DNA of 64,000 nucleotides from Sympetrum striolatum (lineage: Eukaryota; Arthropoda; Insecta; Odonata; Libellulidae): positions 310,001 to 374,000 of the forward strand of contig OX388348.1 in NCBI GenBank assembly GCA_947579665.1. The letters run 5' to 3'. Both the position numbers and the translations under genes were made by a program. Of the stretch, positions 33,131-45,707 are shown piece by piece. The notes under the pieces are model-generated. The model was not told the DNA's origin, did no database searches, and was given only the letters and a program-made list of their open reading frames with translations. Numbering within the stretch: the stretch's first letter is position 1; every line of letters starts with the position of its first letter.

Positions 33131-36100
33131 ATGGCGGATAAAGTCGATTGCCCAGTCTGTGGAAATAAATATTCGACGGAAGAAATAGCTAATCACGTAG
33201 ATAAGTGTTTATTCTTAAACTCGAGTAACGAAAAAAATCTGTCATCAAAGAGATCCAACTTGCCGACGCCAAAGGGCCAAAGTCCCAACTTAGCCAAAAG
33301 ATTAAAAACAGAAGTTCCTGAGAGTTCTGCCAAGGATTTTAAAGTGACGTCGCAGGTGATGGAAGCTAATGAATCTTTCTCTATGCAGGTAAAACAACTT
33401 CTTTACCAATAAACAAAATGAAGGAATAAGTTTGCGAATCTGTCGTTGCGTTCTCTTTAGGTACAATGATCAGAGTGATGTGACGCATGGAAACCTAAAA
33501 GATAACAACGCTCCCCTGGCAGAGCTGATGAGACCTTATGATATTTCGCAGTTTGTAGGACAGAGGCATGTTCTTGGTCGGGATAAAATTTTATTTAAAC
33601 TCATACAAAATGAAAACATTCCTAGCATGATTTTGTGGGGACCCCCTGGCTGTGGTAAGGTAATTAATTCTCTTTCATTTGCATATTAGTTATCGTATTT
33701 TTTCTGTGATTCTTTTCGTTTAAATTATTCTATGTAATATATAATAATTGCTTTAATTTTCAGACAACTTTGGCTCACATCATTGCTGAAAAAACCAAAC
33801 ATTGCATCAACCCTTTTAAATTTATTAAGTTATCTGCTACAATGGAGGGCGTTAAAGACGTAAAAGAAATAGTAAAGCTAGCAAAAAATGAGTTATCTTT
33901 ATTCAAGAGAAAGACACTTCTATTTATGGATGAGATTCATAGATTTAATAAACTTCAGCAGGTATATGATTTAATAATTTATATAGATAATAGAAAATAA
34001 ACGTGTCATACTACTATTCAGGTTTTATTATAATTATAACATACCATCAACATATTAAATATTTCTGTGGCAAACCTCCACTTATAAAAATACTGACTCT
34101 AACAAGTGCATCTTTCATTCCTGTAGTGGATGTGTTGACCTTCTTCCCAAAATCCTTCTTTGCATATAGTTTCAAGTTCTGTAAGCAACACTTGTATTAT
34201 TTTTTTATATGATCAGCTGTAGAGTTTTAATGCTCTTTATCAGAAAATGTCAGTAGATGGGTATTCGTATACTGTTTTTTTCACTAACTTGTGGAAAGTA
34301 CAATCATTATCTTTTATATATAGAAATACAATTATAGTTATCTTAATAATTAAAGTGTCACTGAGACAAGAAATTATAGTCTAACGATCCACATATGTTA
34401 TATTTTGCTGCTGATAAACATCGACCTTCCTAACCTAAAACTGGAATTGAGCAACAAAATGATGTGGCTCAAATTAATTTTTTTGTAAACCAAATATTAA
34501 AGAATCTTTTCTGTAAAAAAATAGCTGGGTTTTACATAAACTGACAGAAAACTGTAAAAACAAGTATAACAAGGTAGTCTTAAAAATTAATAATTAAATC
34601 AGTTATTATAGTTCCCACTCTCTCTACAAATATACTAAAAGGAATGTACAGAGAAGCAGAATCTTTCTTAATATTACCACAGAGTGAGTTATGGAGTATG
34701 CGTGCACTATGCTATTCTCTATTATACTTCTTTTATAAAATAGCTTTAAATCTAGTTTCTATGCTATTTGTGATTGATATTTCCCTAAATTTCCATTCAA
34801 ACTTTATCAGTAAAGGTGTAATTAATTAACTTTTTAAAATGAGTTTTCATTTGCATAGGATATATTTCTACCTCATGTGGAAAGTGGTCTGATCACACTT
34901 ATCGGAGCTACAACTGAAAATCCTTCATTTAGTCTTAACTCGGCTTTGCTGAGTCGCTGTGCTGTGATTGTTCTTGAAAAACTATCTTCAGATGATTTAT
35001 ATTCCCTACTCTGTAGAGCTGTGTACAAATTGAGAGGAATTGTTGAGGAGCAGGAAAATGCACATAATTCAGAGAAACCAGAAAATCAGAGGTTTGAAAT
35101 AAATTAAAAGTACTTTATGGCATTGTAATTCTTAATCATGCTAATCTTTGCATATAGTCATTAAGTGCTGTAATTGTTTTAAAATTTGATTTTTGACTCA
35201 TTTTGATCTTATTCATCATCCATAATATCTTTATCGAAGCAGTCTAACAATACAATGTTGTACTTGCTAGGATCAGTTGTAGAATTTATTGGAAATTCAT
35301 CTTATTTAAGAAAATCTTTTATCAGGAAGATATTTTACCCCCTGGTAGCAGATTCCATTTGGATGAATTTTAATTTAAGAATGGATAATGTATGTATTAA
35401 GAAAAAGACTCGAGTACTATTTTGCTATTCTTTCTTTTATGGTCAAATAGCCTGTTTTTAGAAGAATAAATTCAATAAAAATGACTTTACAAATCTTTGA
35501 GGAAAAGGTTAGAATATCCCTGTTGATCTTCATGTTAGTCATATATAAAATATTATTTTGGAATGCAAGATGAGCCATCTATTATTCTAATATTTTGTAT
35601 TATTTATTCTAATATTTTGTTTTGAAATATTCCAGGTTCAGCATTGATGATGCTTCCCTTCATTGGTTGTCTGAAATGTGTGATGGCGATGCGCGCATGG
35701 TTCTAAATAGTCTTAGCATTGCTCTTCAAACTGTCAATTGCTCCAGCAATGTTGAAAATAAGCTAGCCAAAATAACTTTAGAACAGATCAAAGATGGTGT
35801 GAAAGTAGGTGTAATTTATAGGTTATTTTTTCTTCTTCCTTTGATTATTGCCAAATTTCAGAAATCCTTGCAAATGTAAGGGTTATAATCAGTTGTGGCC
35901 AGGGCCGTGTGCAGGATTTGTTCGTGGGAGGGGTTTTTCAGTCAGGAGCGCGCTGGTAGAATGGGCTTTTAGGCCCTTTTGTTCGTGAAACTCAATTTCT
36001 GATTAGCGCGAAAGTGTGACTCACCGAGACGAAAGGAATCCTGACAGACGTTAACATGAAAGTTGAAAGAGGCACTACATTTTGGAAGGAAAAGTCTCTT

Positions 36101-39100
36101 TAAATTCTACTTTAATTTTACCAAAAAGTTTACTAAATGAAACATTAAATAAAATAATTTCATTTTATCCTCTCTTCAATTCATCATTCGTAGAACTTTT
36201 TTTATGAAGGATCCTCATGGGGGGGTTCGAAACCCCCCCCGTGCGCACGGGCCTGGTTGTGGCACCAACTTTAAATACTTATTCTTTCCTTCATTTAGCT
36301 CATTGATTATATTGTGTTAATACTTCACTCTCTTATTTAATATAGAGATCACATATGCTGTATGACAGAAAAGGCGATGAGCATTACAATACAATATCAG
36401 CTTTACACAAGTCATTAAGAGCTGGTGATGATAATGCTACCCTTTATTGGCTGACAAGGATGCTCGAGGGAGGTGAAGATCCTATGTTTATTGCCAGGAG
36501 ATTAGTACGAGCTGTATCAGAGGATGTTGGTTAGTTACATTTTTTAAATGCATTTATAATAATAGCTTCCCATTCATAACATAACATTCAACATCTTTGG
36601 AAGTTCACAAGCTGCAATTACCAGTCCTTAAAGGTCTGAAATGAAGATGATGTGGCTGTGCTACTAAGTTATACTAATGGCACTTATTTTTACAGGTTGA
36701 GTCAGCCTATGACGTGATATTCCTGAAAATTACTAAAAGATGTACCTAGAGATTGATAGGTATCCATTAGCAGATTTTCTTAACTTCTATGTCACCTATT
36801 TTATGAATCAGCCAATCAGATAACTGAATATCCTGTAAATATTTCAGTATCAATTTTCTGGCACAAGTTCCTTTCTTCCCTGATTTTCATAGCATTAGAT
36901 ATCCATGCTTGGTTTAGTATATCCCACAAAGGGAGTTCCTCCTTATGGAACATATTTTTCTTCATCTTTTGCCTATTTTGTTGTTTATTAATCATCTCTT
37001 TGTACCTATTAGCCATAAAAGATAATATCAATTTATAACAACCAGGCTATCCCCAATTTTTTCACTATCCTAAATCAGTGCTCATGATAGTTAGTTGGCC
37101 TCAGTGAGGGTGTTTGGTACACCACAATGGAGCACCTTGTTCCTTGCTCATATAAAAGATCCTATTTAGAGAGGTGATAAGGATGCAGCATGGTAGTTGG
37201 TTAGAAAACCTGCCCAGAAAGTGGGAGACCTGGGTTTGAGCCCTAGTCACGTAGCTATTTTTCACTTCTTGTACAATCTTGGGTTAAGATGCTTTCTAAA
37301 GATTGCTAAAATTCTATTTCCAGATAATTATTATCTCTAATGTGTCCATTTATTCACTGTGATTTTTTCCAGCTTACAATTGAAATGTTTGTATTATTTT
37401 TAGATTAGAAATCTCATGATTATCATAGAATTGTCAATATCTTTCACTTCTGTGGTGTCCTATAAAGAAGGTTATCAATACACCATTTCAGTTAGAATTA
37501 TACGTATCCATCAATATTGCAGAAATTAAATAATAATAATATATTATAATAATCTTTATTGGTCCTTAGTGATTTGTGGAAAACAAATATAGGACAAGTC
37601 ATTATCCATTAAACTACATTCAATTTATAAAATCATTTATGCAGTATTTATGCATTTATCAACAGGTTAAAAACAGCTGTCTTAAGTACTAGCTAGAGAC
37701 TATATGATTTGGTAATCTATTATACAATTTCACTGCCGTGTGATAGGGACATTGACTGTATATTTTTTAATCTGCTGTTGTGAAGTCCCTCTTTCTGTAC
37801 TTGTAAAGCTTGTTATTACTACTAAACAATTCCCAATTTTTTTAGAAAAAGAGTTGAGTTGTTGTTCAAAAGAATAGCCTTTATTGCTGAAAGTAGTGGA
37901 CTGTATTACAGCGTTGCAAAAAAGGGAATGAATTACATGACGTACATAAGAAAAAAGGAAAGTTTGGTGGAAGGCTTGACACTGGGGGTGCAGCACTCGA
38001 CTGCATGTGCCTTAAGAATCCCAAACAGTTGTAAATATTCTAACAAGGAAGTGTGAAACTAGAGAGTCTTACTGTGCTCTTTGGGTTTAGTTTTGGTGAA
38101 ATAGCGAATCGCTCATTTTGCGTTAGGAACACATTGTCAGCATAAGTACGAGGGTTGCCCAGAAAGTAATTTACCTCATTTTTTTTCTTCAACAATTATT
38201 TATTGCGCATAATGAGAATTACACATGCGAAAGAATTATGTTTTATCTACACACACTATTTTTCCACCTTATCTCCATCTCATTCTATGGCCTTCCTCCA
38301 GCATGAAGCAAGGGTGTGTATGCCCTGTCAGTACCAATCCGAGGGAGCCAGGTCAAGGTTGTAGGGTGGATGGGGTTCAGCCCTGTTTTGCCATGTGTTC
38401 AGAAGTCCTCAGATTTGTGTGGGGCCGAGCATTATCATGTTGAATCAAAACATCTCGTGGGTTGGAATGGCGCTGGAAGCGTGTTTTGTTAATGGGTTAA
38501 TATAAGCTTCTGAATAAATGGTACCGCCTCTTGGCATCGCATCAATGACACCCTCACAGTCCCAAAACACAGTGGTCATGACCTTACCGGCGGATGCAGT
38601 TGCTTTGAATTTTTTCTTTTCTGGAGAGCGAAAACAATACTATTCCATCGATTGCTGTTTGGTTTCAGGGACACAAAATGGTGAACCCAGGTCTCATCAC
38701 CTGTCACAATCCGGGACAAAAAGTCCTCCACCTCAGCTTCAAAACATTGCAACAAATCAGAACAAATGTTTTTCTGAGAGATTTGAGATCCACTGTTAGG
38801 CACTAAGGGACCCATCTTGCACACACTTTAGAGTATTCAAGAGTGCGGATATTGGCGTCCACACTTCCTTTGCTGATTGACAGATTCAGTGCCAAATGCC
38901 GAGTCGTAATGCATCTGTCCTCGCGAATGACAACATCAGCTCGCTGCTACATGTCAGGTGTGACATCTGTGGATGGTCTCCCCGACTGCTGCAAATCTTG
39001 GAGCTCTGCCGAACCGCCTTCTGATGTCCTCTGTGCCCAGCGACTAACTGTACTCCTGTCGATAGCAGATGCTCCATAGACTTTGCATATATATTCTCTG

Positions 39101-42100
39101 CAGTGAGAAATTCAATGGCGGCACGCTGCTTGTAACGCACATCACTTACAGACTCCATTTTGAAACAGTCCTGCAGTTACGCTATCTGTCGGAAGAGCCA
39201 GAAATGTTGTACACAAACTCTGGATACTTCAAGTAATGCACACGTAATGCTTTTGCAATATTGTTGTCAGCTGAGAAAAAAAATATGGTGCATTACTTTC
39301 TTGGTAACCCTCTAAATAGCATATTTATATTGCATGCTAGAAACATAGAATTGTTTTACTATCAGTTTCCATTGATAATTTTCTTACTATGAAGCAAGTG
39401 GTACTCAATTTATTACATAGTTTGTCGATATGATTGTACCAGTTCAGTTGAGCATCACCGTTGAGCCCAAGAAATTTGGTATCCTCAACTTGAAAGGAAA
39501 GTTGGGACACGGCTGTTAACGTATTAGAGGATAAAATCTCCATCGGCCATTTTTGTTGGGGTTCCTCTTCTCATTCCCTGGTATTCCGAGGAAACAAGAT
39601 TGGACACCGCACTTTTTGAGAAACCTCAATACGTATTTCGAATGCTATTCATTCCTTGTCAGGGGTGAATAGATACAAAGCGATGCCGGTAGGGTGTGGT
39701 CATCATACTCATAAAAAAAGAGAAACTAATGAATGCCGACCTCGTCCCCATTCCAAATTCCTCCCAATTTCAACCAACGGGTAGGTGTCCAATTCTCGGA
39801 ATACCAGGGAATGAGAAGAGGAACCCCGACAAAAACGGCCATTGGAGATTTTAACCTCAACTTGTTGGATAGAATGAGACTCAATTTTCAGAAGGAGGAT
39901 CTTATTTCGTGGCTTCCTTCTACAGATAAAATTCATTAGTACTGTTTTGTTTACATTTAGTTTTAATTTGTTATCATGGCACCACTAGATCATTGTTAAT
40001 AGAGAGGATTTAGTTTTTACGTGCTTAGCTTCAAAGGTGGAATCTTAGACCAAGAAGTTGGTCTCATCTGCAAAGGGTACAGGATGGACACCAGTAGGGC
40101 AAATTCTAGGCAAGTCATTAACAAAAATAATAAACAATAGAGGCCCGAGAATGTTGATCCTTGAAGTAAGCCCTGAGGTATGGGTAGCAGATTGGATTTT
40201 AATCCATTATGTATATTGATGTCTATCACTAAGGAAAGATTGGAACCATTTCAGTGGAATCCCAAATGAATTCATCTTATTCAAGAAAATTTCATGGTTT
40301 ACCTCATCAGAGGCTCTATTTAGGTCAAAGAACAAACCAACTATTTTATTTTTATCTTCAAGTTGATATCCTATATCATTAATTAGTTTCCAAATGGCAA
40401 GCTCTGTGGATTTGCCATTTTGGAAACCAAATTGAGAACTGGAGATAAGTGAATGTTTATTTATCTAGGAACTAAGCCGATTGAAGACAATAAGCTCTAT
40501 TTACTTGGACAATGTGCTTTGTAAGGCCTATAATTTGCTAATGTAAGTTTGCATTGTTTTTTGTGAACTGGTATGACTTTTGTCACTTTCAGAGAAGAGG
40601 GAAAAACACTAGTGCTTAGGTGTTTATTACAAAGAAAGACAAGATGTTTCATGATGTCACTACTTCTTTGTAATACAGGTATATCATCAAAACCAGAGGA
40701 GCGTTTCTTACTAATTTTTTGTATTGCTAGTAAAACCTCCTGCTCATCAGTTGGATACTGGAAAATAGAATTAGGAGGGTAAGAGTTAGTGCAGAAATTA
40801 TTAGGAGGCAATGTGGTGGTTATTTACATTAGCAAAGTACTCTTTGAATGTTGAGGCAATTTCAGACGCATCAGATGTGGCTTTTCCATCTTCATTATTA
40901 ATTAGTCGGATTGAGTTAGAGTCATTAGAAGAAATGGATTTGATATTCCAGGCTGTTTTGCTGACATTGTCAGAGTTGAAGATTTTATTGTTATTGTAAG
41001 CTTTTTTTGTTGCTTTGATCAATTTATTGTAGGATTTTTTTAATTCCTTATGGGATTTTAATGCCTCTTCTGCTTTATTCTTTTTGAGACTGATTGCTGA
41101 TCTTTTGACCTCCCATACCTCTAATTTTGTCATTAATCCATTGATTGGATTTGCTAGCTTTGATTGTAAAAGACTGCTTAGGAAAAGCCAGTTCAAACTT
41201 ATATGAGTAAAGAGTGAAAGCAATCATCAAGGGAATTGTTGGAGTACATTGCAGACCAATTGGTAAGTAGGGAGTGAAATATGAGCATAATAGCATCATC
41301 GAAGTTTCTCCTGGCTCTAGTTACCTTGTTTCTTCTTATTGGTGCATCAGCCTTGAAGGCAACAGCACAGTGGTCAGATATGCCAACATCGAGAATTTTA
41401 GTTAGTGGTTTGGCAGAATTTGTATTGGTGAAAACATTGTCAATAGTTGTTCTGGAGGAAAGTGATACCCTAGTTGGGTCAGTGATAAGTGAAGGAGTTA
41501 GTTAATTGTAAGAATTGAGTTTTTGAGGTGAGTCTTTGGAGAAGTCGATATTGAAGTCGCCTCCAAATAAAACACTTCTTACTATCAGGTTCAGTAATTT
41601 TCAATAGCTCATCAGTCTTTGCATTAAAATAATGTTGCAGCAGTCATTCTGAAGGCAAAGTCCTGACCAATAGGTATACATGATGAGTGAATTATGGTCA
41701 GCATATCCTGCTGCCTTATTAGCCTTTCTAGTTTGCAATATATCAATTCCTTGTTAATTCAGTATCCCATTTTTTGCATTACAGTGTTACCTTCACTATC
41801 CAAGGCTCAATTTTCAACTCGTACAATAATGGTGATCAATTGATTCTTTATAGCTCCTCCCCACAACCATAGCCCATGTCAAATATATTCTCAAAAGCTA
41901 TTGGCCATCTATGCCAAATTTGGGTATTTTCCTCATCTGATGGTCATGTTTCATTGAAATCTACGACGTCCAATGTGGTGTTATACCTCATTACCTATGA
42001 TATATTTTTATTCATACTTAACTGTTGTCAACAAAGGCTGTCGTCATCTCTGTATTGGGTAGACATCATTATCCTTGCTGGGTATTGAACCTGGGACTGC

Positions 42101-44085
42101 TTTTGCCAAAGTTGATATCCACTTGGCTCTCTTTATTATGAGTCATATAAAGAAATGTTTACTTTTTAGTATAACTCCTGTCTTTCTCCAATTGTTTTAA
42201 TTCCAGGCCTGGCTGATCCTCGGGCCCTTCAGCTTGCTGTTGCAACAATGCAAGGGTGTCAACTCATTGGGATGCCTGAATGTGATGTCCTCCTTGCTCA
42301 GTGTGCTGTCTATCTGTCTAGAGCTCCTAAATCCAGAGAGATGGACAGTGCAATTGCCAAAGCAAAAGAGAGTGTGAAGACACACAAAGGACCTCTGCCT
42401 CCTATACCATTGCATCTACGGAATGCTCCTACTGGTCTCATGAAAGACCTTGGTTAGTAAATTGTCCATTAATACCTCCTCTTTTACATTGTGGCATACA
42501 CATAAAATATATATTACTAAAACTTATTGGAAATGTTTAAGATTTAGTTGAAAAAATACATGTCCTGATCTCAGCAGATGAGTGGAGGACATTTTGGCAT
42601 CTCCAGCCGAAGAATTTGAGAAAAGAAAATTCTCTAAGGTTTTATATGAAACATAATCAGATACATAGTAGAAAGATGAGCCAAATACTTGAATGAACTG
42701 CTTCGTCAGGAAAAGTGAAAATACTACATGTATTATTCATAAGAACAGAGGACATTAAAAATTAGAAAGAGAAGAAAATGGAGTAAGTGATGACTATGAT
42801 AACTTGTGGATAAAATATCAAAGAAATGAAACAACTTGGGATGTACTAGGAGTAATGGATGTCAACATGGCAATAATTGGTTTGATGAAGAATTGTTCAT
42901 ATTTTTACAATAAATCCTCATTAACCTCATGGAAGAACAGGCATTAAAATAATTTTGACAGGACTGGCACTTGAACCGGAATCTCTCAATTGCTAATCGG
43001 TTGCCCTATCCAGTTGAGCACTCTGGTCAGAACATTGTAACATACCATTCTGGAGACATGTAGGGCATACAAAGTGATGGAAAGGAGGTCATAGAGATCC
43101 TTGGAGTCCCAGTTCTACCAGACTCTTCTTGAGATTTGTGGTGCCTTAACATTCATGCCTTCACACAAAGTGGAATCAAGGATACCAAAAATGTTACTGA
43201 GGAATATAATTAAATTATATTCAGAGAAAAATGAATGGTTATGAATGCAATGCACCAATGCATGTAATTGCAATGTTATGAACATGTTTCAATTTCCTGT
43301 CTCAGGATTAGCTTTGGATTGCTCGCAAGAAACTTCTCAGCAAATATAAATATCCTGTGAAGATGGTAAAAGCCTAAGTGAAGCACTCTATGTAAGAGAA
43401 GTTTCAGTAATGCACAGCTGATTGGCACATGTTGTTGTTATTACTGGAGGCTTTGCAATGGTGTCTTCTTCAATCTTAACAAGCTGACTGAGGCCCACTC
43501 AAGTGGTCCTCATGGGATACAACTGGTGGCTCGAGCAGTCCCTTTCCAACATTGGTTTTATTACTAGAAGAGGGAGTACGCTTTGGATCCTCAGATGACT
43601 CTTCAGCTATTAGTTGAAGTTCAGCACTGCTTACTGTTTTTTTTCTGTAACTTCTGAAAACTGCTCCGCATTGAAATGTTTAATTTGTGTATATTTGCTT
43701 GCCTCATTTTCTGTTCTCATAGAAAATGCTTGAGGTAACTTAGCACACAAGGAAATGCACCCAGGAAAATTCCTTTCAAGTCCATTTTTCCATGGGAATC
43801 CTCTTCTTGTATTTAATAGACTGTGTATACTGATATATACGTAAATTAGGCTTTTGCTAAGCAAAATTTATACTCAATTTAGACAAATTCACATACTGTA
43901 CTTCTGCTATGTAATGATCAATTCAAACATACGAAAAATTATTGAATGACTTAAAAAAGACTATATGGAGTTAAATATGTTTTTCATCAACAGGTTACAG
44001 CAAGGGATACAACATGTTACCCAAAGAGAAGTCCGGCTTGACCTATCTGCCAGATTGTATGCAAGGAGTCAATTTCTTCCAGTAG
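33131..44085 (+). CDS. WRNIP1: WRNIP1-like AAA+ ATPase (UBZ4 + MgsA/RarA family), complete, 8 exons
   Basis: Coding exons are 33131-33388, 33474-33659, 33764-33961, 34859-35091, 35636-35804, 36346-36529, 42207-42452 and 43994-44085. All are GT-AG with continuous phases, totalling 1566 nt (521 aa plus stop). The UBZ4 zinc finger is at residues 7-26 (Cys7, Cys10, His22, Cys26), Walker A GPPGCGKT at 142-149, and Walker [11 protein letters not shown] around 200-209. Sensor 1 is [10 protein letters not shown] and the arginine finger LLSRC is near 244-248. The C-terminal MgsA-type region has [57 protein letters not shown] and [16 protein letters not shown]1 binds ubiquitinated PCNA at stalled forks and works with WRN and DNA polymerase delta. 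This protein is shorter than the human one (665 aa), mainly in the linker between the zinc finger and the ATPase. The start at 33131 puts the zinc finger near the N-terminus as in homologues. Confidence 0.95.
35900..36255. mobile_element. hAT MITE, 356 bp, in WRNIP1 intron 5
   Basis: Its ends are CAGGGCCGTGTGCAGG and, inverted, CAGGCCCGTGCGCACGG. The flanks carry an exact 8-bp duplication, GTTGTGGC (35892-35899 and 36256-36263). Just inside the right end is GGGGGGTTCGAAACCCCCCC, a run typical of this class. No coding content. Confidence 0.85.
36530..37082. other. WRNIP1 intron 6, left part
   Basis: No repeat or exon was recognised here. Confidence 0.35.
37083..37310 (+). repeat. tRNA-derived SINE in WRNIP1 intron 6
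   Basis: The core reads GCATGGTAGTTGGTTAGAAA and then ACCTGCCCAGAAAGTGGGAG, followed by the B-box GGTTTGAGCCCTAG and the body ATTTTTCACTTCTTGTAC. It is the same family as the pair at 16 kb. An upstream segment (about 37085-37180) with AGCACCTTGTTCC resembles the flank of the copy at 1.8 kb and may be part of the element. Confidence 0.6.
38149..39312 (-). mobile_element. mariner element with inverted ends and TA target, inactive
   Basis: The ends are GAGGGTTGCCCAGAAAGTAA on the left and the inverse of GAGGGTTACCAAGAAAGTAA on the right, flanked by TA (38147-38148 and 39313-39314). On the minus strand the transposase frames show an HTH region ([18 protein letters not shown]), [13 protein letters not shown] (first Asp of the catalytic triad) and [19 protein letters not shown] (second Asp). 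These are mariner-type signatures. Frameshifts and in-frame stops break the ORF. It inserted into the Jockey-like LINE, whose coding sequence resumes on either side. Confidence 0.9.
39530..39870. mobile_element. Long-inverted-repeat element nested in the LINE
   Basis: A left arm at about 39531-39604 (AAAATCTCCATCGGCCATTT, then GTTGGGGTTCCTCTTCTCAT and TCCCTGGTATTCCGAG) is mirrored at about 39785-39858 (CTCGGAATACCAGGGAATGA, GAAGAGGAACCCCGAC). The arms are about 70 bp and nearly identical. LINE coding sequence flanks it on both sides, so it inserted there. The exact ends and target duplication are unclear because the outer bases also pair partly (GAGG-TAAAATCTCC). Confidence 0.75.
41901..42206. 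other. WRNIP1 intron 6, right part
   Basis: Contains a normal branch and acceptor region (TTTTAATTCCAG) for exon 7. No other feature was recognised. Confidence 0.4.
42950..43035 (-). repeat. tRNA-derived SINE head in WRNIP1 intron 7
   Basis: The minus strand reads GAGTGCTCAACTGGATAGGG (A-box-like) and GGTTCAAGTGCC (B-box-like) in tRNA spacing. It cannot be folded into a complete tRNA with paired acceptor ends, so it is taken as a SINE head or a tRNA pseudogene. Confidence 0.5.
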
Positions 44086-44149
44086 TTGATATTGTTGCTT
44101 TCTGTGTATATTATTCCATGTAAATACTTTTAAATTGTTTTCTCTCGAA

Positions 44150-44155
44150 ATTAAA
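44150..44155 (+). terminator. Candidate polyadenylation signal of the WRNIP1-like gene
   Basis: ATTAAA, the common variant of the polyadenylation hexamer, lies 65 bp after the stop codon and is followed by T-rich sequence. Confidence 0.5.
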
Positions 44156-44606
44156 GATTTTAAATCATTCTTTCTTTATTTTGATAACCTTTTATATTTA
44201 AATTAATATTCAAGCATGTCTTCAAAATATTAGATTTCATTTGTAATATAAATCAAGGAAATCACTTTCTCAGGAAAGATTGCATCCGATAAGTGCTCTA
44301 AAAAAGGAATATTAAAATCATGTATCCCGTATTTTCTTCTCCTGGCAAAGCTTGTTACCAACAAATCATGATAAACTGTTGGTGCTGCCTAAAAAGATAG
44401 TATATCAGATGAGCTTTGTCAAGAATAAGGAACTATGTATTATTATTTTGGTTTTGTAGGTATAATCTAAATAATTATTGTTATTAGTTTTTAAATTCTA
44501 TGCAGCCAAATCTTATAGTTAATCAAAAGTTGATAGGGCAGAGTTTATTTCTACCTTTGCCAATCAACTTATCTTAGCTTATCAATCATTATAGGAGGCT
44601 CTAAGG

Positions 44607-44889
44607 CCCAACCAGTGGTACTTGTACCACTGATGGTATGCGTGGCAAGATTAGTGAGAAAAAATTGAAAAAAATCTATATTTATTGTCGTCTTGAGAAA
44701 GGGCTGAAAAAAGCACAATACAAGTGCATTAATAATTAAATATGAAGTTTTCTCTGCAATTTAATTAAAATTTTTAAAAGCCATCTGGCAGTTTTCGGAT
44801 GGTAAATATGTTTTTCAAAAAAAAATATATGACTGTTGGAACGCAAAATTTCAAGTGGTACTCGGTTTCTAAAAGGTTGGGAACCCCTG
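44607..44889. mobile_element. hAT MITE, 283 bp, perfect 8-bp target duplication
   Basis: It is flanked by CTCTAAGG on both sides (44599-44606 and 44890-44897). The right end is GGTTGGGAACCCCTG, that is, inverse CAGGGGTTCCCAACC, a well-known hAT terminal type. The left end begins CCCAACCAGTGGTAC, so the first bases CAGGGGTT are missing there although the duplication is intact. The interior is non-coding. Confidence 0.8.
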
Positions 44890-44897
44890 CTCTAAGG

Positions 44898-45707
44898 CAT
44901 TGTAGAAGGTTAAACATATTTTCTCAATTCTGAACTTTATGCTGCAGTATTAACCATTTTCAAGCTAATTCATTAAACCATTAATTGTGAATTAAAGTAT
45001 ATAAATTCTTATAATATTTCGCAAGCTATGTTGGATTTATTGAATAGCATAGAAAATAAATTTTCTATTTTGATAAGTGGATTGACATGCAAAAACATGC
45101 TTATTTCCTTCTAAGTATCTCATTAAGACCAAATAATTCATAAAGAATGTTTCTGAAATGAGGAATAAACATTTTTCATGACATAAAAGTTGCCTAACTT
45201 TGATTAAACGTTTAATTTCCAATGTAATCCAAATAGACCTCAATTTATACACATGATATTATTATTAAATCAAACACTGAGTCAGCCAGCTGGCTAGGTG
45301 GTAATGCAATAAACATTTACAGAACATAATCATACATCATAAGTATAATAAAATAAATATAATAAATGAGATTAAATCAACATCGCAAGTACGATAAAAA
45401 ATGCATTTAACATAAATCAATCACAAATATTATAAAATTAACCAAAAATAATTCATTGATATTTACATAATCTAAATTAATTTATCAACTCATCAATTAA
45501 AAACAGAATTATTAAGTACATAATTTACACAGACTGGAATTAAAGTTGGTTTTGAATTTTTGATACTAATCAGGAAATGGCTCATAAACTTGCAACGGTA
45601 GACCATTCAAATCATTAACAGTTCTATTTAGAAAAGAATACTTTCCTCAGTTTGTTCGTTGTGGTAAAGGTTCGATTTTGAATGCATGTGATCTTTTAGC
45701 CTACACC
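44898..45707. other. Non-coding stretch, nothing recognised
   Basis: AT-rich sequence. Confidence 0.3.

Larger units (their letters stand above)
37527..41900 (-). mobile_element. Jockey-like LINE in WRNIP1 intron 6, interrupted twice
   Basis: On the minus strand, from 5' to 3', the pieces are as follows. An APE-type endonuclease end comes first, with [17 protein letters not shown] (about 41530-41580) and [11 protein letters not shown] (about 41360). Then come a connector ending in NYRP (about 40510), the RT finger and palm regions, [17 protein letters not shown] (about 39915-39980), [20 protein letters not shown] (about 39430-39490) and, after an interruption, [14 protein letters not shown] (about 38080-38120). 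The last piece is a C-terminus ending in a TAA-repeat tail at 37529-37550. A mariner element sits at 38149-39312 and an inverted-repeat element at about 39530-39870. Many stops and frameshifts show it is dead. Confidence 0.8.
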
